This document shows, piece after piece, positions 1 to 6,135 of a stretch of 14,452 nt of DNA. Positions within the stretch are counted from its first letter, which is position 1. Each line of letters opens with the position of its first letter. The notes below the pieces were generated by a model, which searched no databases, was not told where the DNA came from, and saw nothing but the letters and a program-made list of their open reading frames with translations. Both the position numbers and the translations under genes were made by a program. Where the stretch lies: contig CALBBA010000216.1 of assembly GCA_937926755.1 (NCBI GenBank), positions 1-14,452 on the forward strand, written 5' to 3'. This DNA comes from an uncultured Collinsella sp. Lineage in GTDB: Bacteria > Actinomycetota > Coriobacteriia > Coriobacteriales > Coriobacteriaceae.

Positions 1-72
1 AGCCTGCGGCTACCCTCGAGAACCGAGCTCTACACCAACATTCGCGACACTACCGTGAGCGGTCAAGGATAG
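1..72 (+). CDS. Possible C-terminal end of an upstream rightward gene (partial)
   Basis: The first 24 codons are open in frame 1 and end with TAG at 70-72. The peptide reads LRLPSRTELYTNIRDTTV near its end. Third codon positions are mostly G or C, as in genuine genes nearby. If real, this gene would converge on the leftward nitroreductase gene, with only about 20 bases between the two stops. The fragment is too short to assign a family, and an open frame of 24 codons in GC-rich DNA could be chance. Confidence 0.35.
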   Translation, partial: SLRLPSRTELYTNIRDTTVSGQG

Positions 73-73
73 G

Positions 74-93
74 TTTTAGGGCATGTCCCAAAA
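74..93. terminator. Weak palindrome between two convergent stops, possible bidirectional terminator
   Basis: TTTT and AAAA arms flank a GGG/CCC-type core around CATG, with one mismatch and one G-T pair. The element sits exactly between the TAG at 70-72 (plus strand) and the stop of the nitroreductase gene (minus strand, 95-97). Runs of T follow the stem on both strands, as expected for a bidirectional terminator. The stem is short, so the call is tentative. Confidence 0.3.
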
Positions 94-94
94 T

Positions 95-625
95 CTACTT
101 GAGGAGGAAGTCGGAGAGGGGAATGGTACGGGCCTCGCGATGCTCGGAATCGGCGATGTGGTCGGCAGGATATCCGCAGACGAGCATGTGATAGGGATAG
201 ACGCCCTCGGGCAGGTTGAACTGCTCCTGTGCCACCTCGGGCTTAAAATGGCATACCCAACACGTTCCCAGGCCCTGCTCGGTGGCCTCCATCATCATCT
301 GATCGCACACTATGGACGTATCGATTTCACTGGAATTCATCTGGTCATACGGGCGCACCCAAGCGTCTTCGGTAACGCTACAAATAAGGAAGATGAGCGG
401 AGCGCCAAAGATAGATCCATCACGAGCAAACCGAGGCTGACAAGCAGCAGCCTTCTCCAGAAGCTCAGGCGTATCCAGCACCATCACACGAGAAGGATGA
501 TTATTACAAGCAGAAGGAGCAATCCGCCCAGCCTCAACAATGGCATCCACCACAGCCTGCTCCACAGCCCGATCTTCAAACTCACGACAAGAATACCGAC
601 CCCGAGCCAGATCCAAATACCCCAT
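95..625 (-). CDS. Nitroreductase family protein (FMN-dependent oxidoreductase)
   Basis: The 176-residue product looks like a short nitroreductase-fold enzyme, a family that uses FMN and NAD(P)H to reduce nitro compounds, quinones or related substrates in the cytoplasm. Visible marks are the N-terminal RYSCREF segment (residues 10-16), which matches the family's R-S-x-R flavin-phosphate motif; IAPSACNNHPSRV (35-47), the usual I-A-P-S-x-x-N-x-Q-P region with His in place of Gln; and the C-terminal GLGTCWVCHF helix-strand segment (118-127). The ATG at 625 is chosen because GGAGGG lies seven bases upstream; a longer reading from 688 lacks such a site. The length is at the low end for the family. 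Codon bias is looser in the 5' half than in neighbouring genes. The substrate cannot be deduced. The gene seems to stand alone, separated from the phosphate genes by about 280 bases. Confidence 0.85.
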   Translation of the reverse strand: MGYLDLARGRYSCREFEDRAVEQAVVDAIVEAGRIAPSACNNHPSRVMVLDTPELLEKAAACQPRFARDGSIFGAPLIFLICSVTEDAWVRPYDQMNSSEIDTSIVCDQMMMEATEQGLGTCWVCHFKPEVAQEQFNLPEGVYPYHMLVCGYPADHIADSEHREARTIPLSDFLLK

Positions 626-791
626 AACCAAACCCTCCAAAGTCAGCAAATCAATCCAAGGTAAACCAAAGGGTACCCAAACCCCCATCCACCCAAACGC
701 CCACCGAATACCAAAGTGTTCAATTGGGTATTAAAGGCCCCCTCGGCCAACCCCCCATTGCGCTCTAACTATCAGCCAAAGTTCCAATGGT
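626..791. other. Gene-free stretch upstream of the nitroreductase gene
   Basis: No supported coding region was found here. The ribosome binding site of the nitroreductase gene (GGAGGG on the minus strand) lies at about 633-638. The plus strand is rich in C and A with several CCAAA/ACCC runs. A promoter for the leftward gene must lie here or beyond, but no convincing -35/-10 pair was seen. Confidence 0.4.
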
Positions 792-899
792 GGTACGTAA
801 GGCGAAGGGCCGGCCACGGTTTACTTTCGAACGACTCTGCAAAGCAGCCGGAGTGAGAAAGCAAACCGTGGCCGGCCCTTCGCCGCCGGGACACGTACC
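792..899. repeat. Large imperfect palindrome with 22-bp perfect inverted repeat (MITE- or REP-like)
   Basis: The arms at 801-822 and 863-884 are perfect reverse complements over 22 bases (GGCGAAGGGCCGGCCACGGT and two more). Outer arms GGTACGT (792-798) and ACGTACC (893-899) extend the pairing after a small internal loop. The interior continues the stem with CTTTC/GAAAG (824-828 with 857-861) and a CTGC-AAA-GCAG tip (837-840 with 844-847). The whole therefore folds as one long hairpin on either strand. It starts six bases after the stop of the DUF47 gene. No T-run follows it, so it does not look like a simple intrinsic terminator. A dispersed palindromic element is the most likely reading, but no second copy lies in the window. 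Confidence 0.8.
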
Positions 900-904
900 C
901 CCAA

Positions 905-1528
905 TTAACTGTTCTTCATGACAATCGAATCCACGACATCGGCCACATTCTCGCAGCAGTCGGCGCAGTACTCCAGGAAGGCGTACACGTCACGCCAGGC
1001 GATGACCTCGAGCGGGTCCTTGCCGTTGACGTGCAGGTTGCGCATGGCGTTGATGTAGAGCTCGTCGGCCTCGGACTCGATGGTGTTGATCTGGATGACC
1101 AGCTCGCGCAGCGTTTTGGACTTGCGGTAGTTGGGCAGCTCGACCATCAGGTCCTTCATGGCGCGGCAGGCATCGGTTACCTTGTGAGCGATGACGATGG
1201 CATCGGGGTGGATGCTCTGGATGTTGGTGAAGTAGACGCGCTGCACGACGCCCTCAATACGGTCGAGCACGGTGTCGAGCGCGCAGCTCATCAGATCCAG
1301 ATCCTCGCGCTCGAGCGGGGTGATAAAGGCGGTGAGCAGGGCGTCTTCGAGCTCGTGGTGCTTCTTGTCTGCCGCATGCTCAATCGCATGCATCTCCTCG
1401 AGCATGTCGTGGATCTGCGCGGGATCGAAGTTCTCAAAAATCTTGGTGAGCAGCTCTGCGGCCTGGACGGCGAGGTCGGCGCAAGCGACGTAGTTGTCAA
1501 AGTAGAACGAATCGGGTTTCTTTGCCAT
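905..1528 (-). CDS. PhoU-like DUF47 family protein, accessory to the phosphate transporter
   Basis: The 207-residue, all-helical, acidic protein belongs to the DUF47/PhoU-like family. These proteins are usually encoded beside PiT-type phosphate transporters and are thought to modulate transport or phosphate signalling. Acidic E/D-x-x-x-D motifs typical of PhoU metal-binding bundles are visible, for example ESEADELY (151-158) and ENVADVVDS (193-201). The N-terminal FYFDNYVACADLAVQAAELL segment is also typical. It lies directly downstream of the PiT gene on the same strand with a 67-base gap, so the two are probably co-transcribed. GAAAGGA precedes the ATG at 1528. Length matches the family norm. 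No PstSCAB or PhoR/PhoB genes are visible nearby, so this PhoU-like protein most likely works with the PiT carrier. Confidence 0.9.
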   Translation of the reverse strand: MAKKPDSFYFDNYVACADLAVQAAELLTKIFENFDPAQIHDMLEEMHAIEHAADKKHHELEDALLTAFITPLEREDLDLMSCALDTVLDRIEGVVQRVYFTNIQSIHPDAIVIAHKVTDACRAMKDLMVELPNYRKSKTLRELVIQINTIESEADELYINAMRNLHVNGKDPLEVIAWRDVYAFLEYCADCCENVADVVDSIVMKNS

Positions 1529-1595
1529 GGGTGGGTCCTTTCGAGGCGAAGACGGGTGGGCGAAGTGTTGCGGTCCGGATGGACGTTCGGTTTGA

Positions 1596-2645
1596 TTAGA
1601 GGAACATCATGAACAGCTTGGCCATGACAAAGCTGATGAGTCCGCAGGCGGGGAAGGTGAAGAACCAGGTGAACATCATGTCCTTGACGACTCCGAAGTT
1701 GATGGCCGAGAGGCGCTTGACGGCACCGACGCCCATGATGGCGCAGGTCTTGATGTGTGTGGAGGACACGGGGATGCCGGTAAGGGTGGCAAGCAGCAGG
1801 TTCGCGGCGCCCGCGAGGTCGGCTGAGAAGCCCTGATACTTCTCGAGCTTGACCATGCTCTGGCCGACGGACTTGATGATGCGCTCACCGCCCACGCTGG
1901 TACCGATACCCATAGTGGCCGAGCACAGCAGCATAATCCAGATGGGGATGCCGGCATCGCCGACGCTCGTCTGGCCGCTGGCAAAGGCCACGCCTAAAAA
2001 GAGCACGCCGATGAACTTCTGTCCATCCTGCGCGCCGTGCATAAAGCTCATGGCCGCAGCGCTCGCGATCTGAGCGTATTTAAAGAAGACATTGGCACGT
2101 CGCCTGTTGGCGGCGGCGAAAAGAATCGAGACGAGTTTGCACAGGACCCAGCCCATGACAAAGCCCAGGCCGATGGAGAGCGCCAGGCCGTAGATGACCT
2201 TCATCCACTCGTGGACGTTGACGCTGCTCGCGCCGCCGAGGGCGATAGCGGCACCGGTCAGGCCGGCGATAAGGCTGTGGCTTTGCGAGGTGGGGATGCC
2301 AAAACGCGACGCTGTGGCGCCGTAGACGACGATGGAGAACAGGGCCGCGCACAGGCAGGCGAGCGCCATGGTGCTGTTTCCGCCAAAGTCGACGATATGC
2401 GAGATGGTATTGGCGACGCTCGCATTAAAGTGCGTCATGATGAGCACACCGAGGAAGTTGAATGCGGCGCTCATGAGAATGGCGGCGCGGGCGGGCATGC
2501 AACGCGTAGTGACGCAGGTCGCGATGGCGTTGGGCGCGTCGGTCCATCCGTTGACGAAGATGGCGCCGAGCGCGAGGATCACGGTGACGGCAAGGACTGG
2601 GTTCGACACAAGCTGGCCGAGGAAGGTTGAGAACGTTACGTCCAT
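1596..2645 (-). CDS. pit: PiT-family inorganic phosphate transporter
   Basis: The 349-residue protein is an integral membrane carrier of the PiT (PHO-4) family, which imports phosphate, often as a metal-phosphate complex, coupled to the proton or sodium gradient. Both halves of the inverted-repeat family signature are visible: FVNGWTDAPNAIATCVTT (30-47), corresponding to the G-x-x-D-x-x-N-A motif, with GIPTSQSHSLIAGLTGAAI (116-134) in the first half; and SFMHGAQDGQKFIGV (200-214) with GIPVSSTHIKTCAIMGVG (290-307) in the second. About ten hydrophobic segments are spread along the chain. The start at 2645 has a GAGAAAG ribosome site upstream, and an in-frame TAA prevents a longer reading. It leads an apparent two-gene operon with the DUF47 gene. 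The leader contains unusual elements described separately. Confidence 0.93.
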   Translation of the reverse strand: MDVTFSTFLGQLVSNPVLAVTVILALGAIFVNGWTDAPNAIATCVTTRCMPARAAILMSAAFNFLGVLIMTHFNASVANTISHIVDFGGNSTMALACLCAALFSIVVYGATASRFGIPTSQSHSLIAGLTGAAIALGGASSVNVHEWMKVIYGLALSIGLGFVMGWVLCKLVSILFAAANRRRANVFFKYAQIASAAAMSFMHGAQDGQKFIGVLFLGVAFASGQTSVGDAGIPIWIMLLCSATMGIGTSVGGERIIKSVGQSMVKLEKYQGFSADLAGAANLLLATLTGIPVSSTHIKTCAIMGVGAVKRLSAINFGVVKDMMFTWFFTFPACGLISFVMAKLFMMFL

Positions 2646-2675
2646 ATATGGGCTTTCTCGAAGTTTGCAGGCACG

Positions 2676-2687
2676 TTACAAAAACAT
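2676..2687 (-). other. Mini-ORF (M-F-L-stop) behind a perfect Shine-Dalgarno in the pit leader
   Basis: On the minus strand the 10-base sequence AGGAGGTGAT (2707 to 2698) is fully complementary to the conserved bacterial 16S rRNA 3' end. It is followed 10 bases later by ATG TTT TTG TAA (2687-2676). The pit start lies 31 bases further on with a much weaker ribosome site. This may be a ribosome-loading or stalling element in the pit 5' leader, or a chance motif. Translation of three codons cannot be proven from sequence. Confidence 0.35.
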
Positions 2688-2754
2688 GATAAATCGTATC
2701 ACCTCCTGCGGGTTTCTTTACCGAGTTCTGATGGGAGAAGTGAATTTTTTGGCA

Positions 2755-2771
2755 CTAATATTGAATATTAG
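2755..2771. promoter_or_regulatory. Perfect palindrome CTAATATT-G-AATATTAG, candidate operator for pit
   Basis: Two 8-base arms flank a single central base in the divergent spacer between pit (leftward) and the small gene at 2895 (rightward). It lies about 110 bases upstream of the pit start and 124 upstream of the other gene. Such a perfect AT-rich dyad in GC-rich DNA fits a binding site for a dimeric regulator of pit. The regulator is unknown, and it does not look like a PhoB direct-repeat box. Confidence 0.45.
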
Positions 2772-2858
2772 CCCTGTTGACCGCGGGTGTTCTTTTTGCT
2801 AACACACCATGAGGACACGTGTGCGTGCCCCAACATCCCAAAACCACAGTCTGTTCGC

Positions 2859-2888
2859 TTTACAACATGCAAACATGCGTTCGATAAT
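2859..2888 (+). promoter_or_regulatory. Sigma-70-type promoter driving a probable leaderless mRNA
   Basis: TTTACA (2859-2864) and GATAAT (2883-2888) are separated by 18 bases. The usual start of transcription, about seven bases past the -10 box, falls on or next to the ATG at 2895. That leaves no room for a ribosome binding site. Leaderless transcripts are common in actinobacteria. Confidence 0.5.
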
Positions 2889-2894
2889 AGGGCC

Positions 2895-3233
2895 ATGGAA
2901 TATCGACAGACAGACGGCAAAACTCGGCGCGTGCACAAGCAGTATGTGGACGTCGTGGCTCGCATCCTCGCGGGCGGACAGGGTGTGCCGGTTACCGTCT
3001 GCTGGGTTGACGGTCGCTGCTTTACGATTGACGAGATTGTCTCGTCCACCGGTTTTGGCCTGACGGTTCACGGCATTCGTACGGCAACCTATAAGGTACG
3101 TTTTGGCGGACATGCGACCGAGTTGTATCTAGAGGACCAAACGCGTGAGCGGGCGGACGGCTCGCAGGCACACGTGATGCGTTGGTGGGTCTGGGCCTTT
3201 GATCGCACGCTCGAGGGCGAGCGCCGTAGGTAA
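2895..3233 (+). CDS. Small conserved-looking hypothetical protein
   Basis: The 112-residue product is basic and probably beta-rich. Visible features are YVDVVARILAGG (17-28), then VTVCWVDGRCFTIDEI (33-48) with a W-x-D-G-R-x-F-x-I-D pattern, then a strand-rich centre and a Trp-rich MRWWVWAF segment near the C-terminus (95-102). A pattern of this type occurs in small uncharacterised actinobacterial and clostridial proteins; I do not recognise a named family with certainty. The ATG at 2895 is chosen because it sits seven bases beyond a good -10 box and because the protein pattern starts there; longer in-frame readings reach 2787 but have no ribosome site. No function can be assigned. Confidence 0.7.
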   Translation: MEYRQTDGKTRRVHKQYVDVVARILAGGQGVPVTVCWVDGRCFTIDEIVSSTGFGLTVHGIRTATYKVRFGGHATELYLEDQTRERADGSQAHVMRWWVWAFDRTLEGERRR

Positions 3234-3251
3234 GGACGTACGGCATTCGGG

Positions 3252-3257
3252 TACAAT
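3252..3257 (+). promoter_or_regulatory. Possible -10 box of the BI-1 family gene
   Basis: TACAAT lies 56 bases upstream of the BI-1 start and is followed by a short dyad TGACA-N7-TGTCA (3257-3273). No good -35 box is visible at the expected distance. The gene could also be reached by read-through from the upstream gene, since no terminator separates them. Confidence 0.35.
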
Positions 3258-3312
3258 GACAGGAATCTTGTCAGCTACTGCGCTGTCGCGGCGCTTTTGA
3301 AAGGACGAAATT

Positions 3313-4008
3313 ATGAACGATATTCAGGGCTATCAGAACGGCCCCATCGAAACCGGCGCAAGCCGTGCCAAGGAGATGTCGCCGCGTGCGTATAATCTTG
3401 CCATGTCTGCCCTCATCTTCTTGGGCTTTTGTGCCATGGGCGTCGGTGCTTACTTTACGAGCACCATGTCGTTTGCGCGCATGATGATGAGCGGGGCTGC
3501 CCTACCGCTGGTTTTTGGCTCGTTTATTTTGACCATCGTCGGCATGGTCATGATGTCGGCCGCCGCCAGCAAGCAGTCCGTGGGCCTGTCCCTTGTGGGC
3601 TACGTAATCTTTGCGAGCACCTTTGGCCTGACCGCGTCGTTTGGCCTTGCCAACTACGACCTGCCCACCATCAACACTGCCTTTATCGCCACGGCCGCCA
3701 TCACCTTTGTCTTTGGCGCCTTGGGCGTGACGTTCCCCAAGTTTTTCCAGCGCGTATATGGCATCGGTTTTGGCATTCTGCTCGCTACTATTCTGGTTGA
3801 GATCGTGCTGATGTTCATGGGCGTCTCACAGACCATCACCGATCTGATCGTGATCGTGGTGTTCGCCGGCTTTATTGGCTACGACACCTATGTTGCCACG
3901 ACGGTGCCGCCTACGCTGCCCAACGCCGTGCTCATGGCGTCCAATCTGTTCGTGGATATTATCAACGTGTTCCTGCGCATTCTGAACATCCTCGGCCGTC
4001 GCGACTAG
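3313..4008 (+). CDS. Bax inhibitor-1 / YccA family membrane protein
   Basis: The 231-residue protein has an N-terminal polar tail of about 25 residues and seven closely spaced hydrophobic segments (about 27-48, 62-83, 89-112, 120-140, 148-168, 173-190 and 205-228). This matches the seven-helix BI-1 (TMBIM) fold. The family mark GYDT (189-192), followed by a C-terminal helix with LFVDIINVFLRILNILG (212-228), is clearly present. Bacterial members include YccA, which interacts with the FtsH protease, and BsYetJ, a pH-sensitive calcium-leak channel. Which role applies here is not visible. AAAGGACG precedes the ATG at suitable spacing. A strong intrinsic terminator follows, so the transcript probably ends with this gene. 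Confidence 0.9.
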   Translation: MNDIQGYQNGPIETGASRAKEMSPRAYNLAMSALIFLGFCAMGVGAYFTSTMSFARMMMSGAALPLVFGSFILTIVGMVMMSAAASKQSVGLSLVGYVIFASTFGLTASFGLANYDLPTINTAFIATAAITFVFGALGVTFPKFFQRVYGIGFGILLATILVEIVLMFMGVSQTITDLIVIVVFAGFIGYDTYVATTVPPTLPNAVLMASNLFVDIINVFLRILNILGRRD

Positions 4009-4051
4009 TGGCGAATTGCGGCGGTGCTTGCCGTACGTGCAAATCGATGCG

Positions 4052-4080
4052 AAAGGCGGTCCTTCGGGGCCGTCTTTTTT
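4052..4080 (+). terminator. Intrinsic terminator after the BI-1 family gene
   Basis: An 8-bp stem (GGCGGTCC with GGGCCGTC, two G-T pairs) closes on a stable TTCG tetraloop and is followed by six T residues; AAA upstream of the stem can pair with the first Ts. Confidence 0.9.
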
Positions 4081-4146
4081 GTACGCGGCGGGGTATCATG
4101 GATGGGAAAAGCCGATAGCGGCAGAGACCGAGAAAGGTGACCACTT

Positions 4147-5280
4147 ATGGCAGACGTCGACAACAGGAACCGTAACCGCAGGTCCAACCGAGCGGGTCAG
4201 CCCAATCCCAAGCGCGAGGCCCGTGCCAAGGCCGCCGAGCGTCACGTGGCAACTGTGTCCGAAGCGTGCGCCAAGGATATCGAGCGTTCGCTTGCCGGTG
4301 TTCGCGAGTTTGACGGTATGCCTGCCGGCTTTGTCGCGGCGATGAAGGCCAAGGTTCAGAGTGCTGTGGCCCCCGAAGAGCAGGTCGCCGAGGACGTCGA
4401 GAACGCGGAGACTGCCGAGGTCGAGGCGGCGCCCGAGACCGAGGCGGCGCCCGAGCCCGTCGAGGAGCCTGCCGAGGAAATCGCCGAAGCTGAGTCCGCG
4501 CCTGCTGAGGAGCCCGCTCCGGTTCTGCCTGAGGTCACCGTGCTCGATGCCTCCGCCACGCAGGCCATCCTGGACAACGGTCGTGGCTATGCGCAGTTCT
4601 GCGACATGGCCGTGCTCGCCTTTGCCTCGTTCACCAACCCGGGCGGTGGCTACATCCAGGGCTATCTGGGCCAGGAGGCCACGCTGTGCGCCGATTCGTA
4701 TCTGTACAACGTTCTCGATAAGCAGCGCAAATGGTACGGCGAGAACCGTCGCCGCAACATCAACTGCGAGCTTTACCGCAACCGTGCGCTGGTGGTGCCT
4801 GCGGTGCGCTTCGACCGCAACCACGTGCATGCATACGCCGACGTGATCGTGGCCGCCGCGCCCAACGTTAAGCGCGCCCGCCAGGAGTATCGCGTGAGCG
4901 ACGATGCTCTGCTGGACGCCCTGCGCGACCGCATTCGCTTTGTGCTTGCCATCTGCGACGAGCTGGGTCGCGAGAAGCTCGTACTGGGCGCTTGGGGCTG
5001 CGACAACAACGGCTTTGACGCCGAGGCCGTGGCCGAGCTCTTCCGCAAGGAGCTCGCGTCGGGCGACTTTAAGGTCAAGCAAGTCTTCTTTGCCGTGCCT
5101 TCTACGCGCTGGGATGAGGATTTTGCCAAGTTCGAGCACGTGCTGGCAAACTTCCCCGAGCGCAACGAGGAGTCCTATGCCCAGGTTGCCGCTCGCGCTG
5201 CGGCAGCTCGCGCCGCCGAGCAGACCCAGGCTGCTACCGAGGATGATGAGGACGAGGACGATTGGCGCAAGTACCTGTAA
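4147..5280 (+). CDS. TIGR02452-type PARG-like macrodomain protein with altered catalytic signature
   Basis: The 377-residue protein carries a bacterial poly(ADP-ribose) glycohydrolase-like domain. Family members bind ADP-ribose, and active ones hydrolyse it from proteins. Residues 1-75 are basic and helical. Residues 77-131 form a Glu/Ala/Pro-rich linker that looks disordered. The macrodomain follows (about 132-345): SFTNPGGGYIQGYLGQEA (161-178), then NINCELYRNRALVVPAVRF (about 199-217) and an AAAPN segment near 238. The PARG signature is GGG-x(6-8)-QEE; here GGG (166-168), seven residues, then Q176-E177-A178. The second Glu, the catalytic acid in characterised PARGs, is therefore Ala. The tail (about 358-377) is acidic. 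AAAGGTG precedes the ATG at 4147. It has its own terminator and lies between two terminators, so it is probably monocistronic. It could be an ADP-ribose reader rather than an enzyme. Confidence 0.8.
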   Translation: MADVDNRNRNRRSNRAGQPNPKREARAKAAERHVATVSEACAKDIERSLAGVREFDGMPAGFVAAMKAKVQSAVAPEEQVAEDVENAETAEVEAAPETEAAPEPVEEPAEEIAEAESAPAEEPAPVLPEVTVLDASATQAILDNGRGYAQFCDMAVLAFASFTNPGGGYIQGYLGQEATLCADSYLYNVLDKQRKWYGENRRRNINCELYRNRALVVPAVRFDRNHVHAYADVIVAAAPNVKRARQEYRVSDDALLDALRDRIRFVLAICDELGREKLVLGAWGCDNNGFDAEAVAELFRKELASGDFKVKQVFFAVPSTRWDEDFAKFEHVLANFPERNEESYAQVAARAAAARAAEQTQAATEDDEDEDDWRKYL

Positions 5281-5305
5281 TTGGTACGTGCTGACAGATG
5301 GGTCG

Positions 5306-5339
5306 AGCCGGCGGGAGAGGCTGCTTCCGTCGGCTTTTT
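5306..5339 (+). terminator. Intrinsic terminator after the PARG-like gene
   Basis: A 9-bp stem (AGCCGGCGG with CCGTCGGCT, one G-T pair) encloses a 12-base loop and is followed by TTTT. It ends only about 20 bases before the next ATG, so the GDSL gene either uses read-through or has a promoter inside this short gap. Confidence 0.85.
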
Positions 5340-5358
5340 ACTGAGCGAGGGGCTTACG

Positions 5359-6018
5359 ATGAAAAACGTTCTGTGCTTTGGTGACAGCAACACCTATGGT
5401 TACGATCCGGCGGGCATGCGCGACGGCACCGCGGTGCGCTATGCGCAGGATGTGCGCTGGTGTGGCGTGGTCCAACGTGACTTAGGCGAGGGCTGGCATG
5501 TAATTGAAGAAGGCCTCAACGGCCGCACGACGGTACGCGACGACATGTGCCATCTGGACACTAACCTCAACGGCATTCGCGCGCTTCCGATGCTGCTCGA
5601 GGCCCATAAGCCGCTGGACGCCATTGTGATCATGCTGGGCACCAACGACTGTAAGACGGTCTTTAACGTGACAGCTTCCGATATCGCCCGTGGCGCCATG
5701 GCGCTGATTCGCGCCGTCCGCGCGTTTCCGTGGACCGACGCTGCGCCTTGCCCGCGCATCCTGCTGATGGCTCCTATCAAGATCAAGCCGCAGATCGCCG
5801 ATGTATATATGACCGATTTTGACGAGCGTTCCGTCGAGGCATCTGAACATTTTGGCGAGTACTATGCGCACGTGGCCGAGCAGTTTGGCTGCGACTTTTT
5901 GAATGCCGCCGAGTTTGCCGAGCCGGGCGATATCGACTATCTGCATATGATGCCCGAAAGCCACGAGAGCTTGGGACATGCCGTGGCGGCCAAGCTCCAA
6001 GAGATGCTCGGTGAGTAG
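5359..6018 (+). CDS. GDSL/SGNH-family hydrolase (lipase or esterase type)
   Basis: The 219-residue cytoplasmic protein shows the SGNH hydrolase blocks in order: FGDSNTYGY (7-15) with the Ser-10 nucleophile; EGLNGRTT (51-58) with the block-II Gly/Asn region; MLGTNDCK (92-99) with the block-III Asn; and DYLHMMPESHESLG (193-206) with the Asp-x-x-His pair (D193, H196). These enzymes cleave esters, thioesters or acetyl groups. The substrate is not predictable. No signal peptide is visible. GAGGGG lies six bases before the ATG at 5359, supporting this start over a longer in-frame reading from 5281. It is the last host gene before the prophage and is followed at once by a strong hairpin. Confidence 0.88.
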   Translation: MKNVLCFGDSNTYGYDPAGMRDGTAVRYAQDVRWCGVVQRDLGEGWHVIEEGLNGRTTVRDDMCHLDTNLNGIRALPMLLEAHKPLDAIVIMLGTNDCKTVFNVTASDIARGAMALIRAVRAFPWTDAAPCPRILLMAPIKIKPQIADVYMTDFDERSVEASEHFGEYYAHVAEQFGCDFLNAAEFAEPGDIDYLHMMPESHESLGHAVAAKLQEMLGE

Positions 6019-6024
6019 CACGGC

Positions 6025-6069
6025 CCCAAACCACCGCAAAGGTGCCTGTCCCCTTTGCGGTGGTTTGGG
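6025..6069 (+). repeat. 18-bp perfect inverted repeat, terminator or REP-like element at the prophage edge
   Basis: CCCAAACCACCGCAAAGG (6025-6042) and its exact reverse complement (6052-6069) enclose a nine-base loop, TGCCTGTCC. It starts seven bases after the hydrolase stop and would block transcription, although no T-run follows. The AAAGGTGCCTGTCCCCTTT core resembles a GGGGACAGGCACC-type motif that I recall as dispersed in many bacterial genomes and linked to REP-type elements; this link is from memory. It could also mark the left attachment region of the prophage. Confidence 0.75.
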
Positions 6070-6135
6070 CTGCGAATCTTAATACTGCCACAACTAACGG
6101 CGTGCCATCTACCTGCGGCTTTGCGGGGGAATATC
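6070..6135. other. Probable zone of the left prophage junction (attL), no tRNA
   Basis: This 66-base gap lies between the host hairpin and the integrase stop. Because the integrase is the first phage gene, the left attachment site should lie here or in the hairpin. No tRNA, tmRNA or gene fragment is seen. The right junction lies outside the window, so the core repeat cannot be identified. Confidence 0.35.

Noticed and set aside
83..664. Long rightward open frame opposite the nitroreductase gene
   Set aside because: It is antisense to a gene with clear family motifs and a good ribosome site, and its product shows no recognisable pattern.
2037..2630. Rightward open frame opposite pit, rich in Asp, Gly and Arg
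   Set aside because: It is the usual antisense shadow of a GC-rich membrane protein gene, whose signatures are on the other strand.
4096..5139. Leftward frame of 347 codons opposite the PARG-like gene
   Set aside because: The plus strand encodes the GGG-x7-QE macrodomain signature, has a ribosome site and a correctly placed terminator; the minus product is low-complexity Leu/Gly/Arg.
6019..6135. tRNA or tmRNA as integration target
   Set aside because: No cloverleaf or CCA-ending arm could be traced; the only structure is the hairpin with the 9-base loop.
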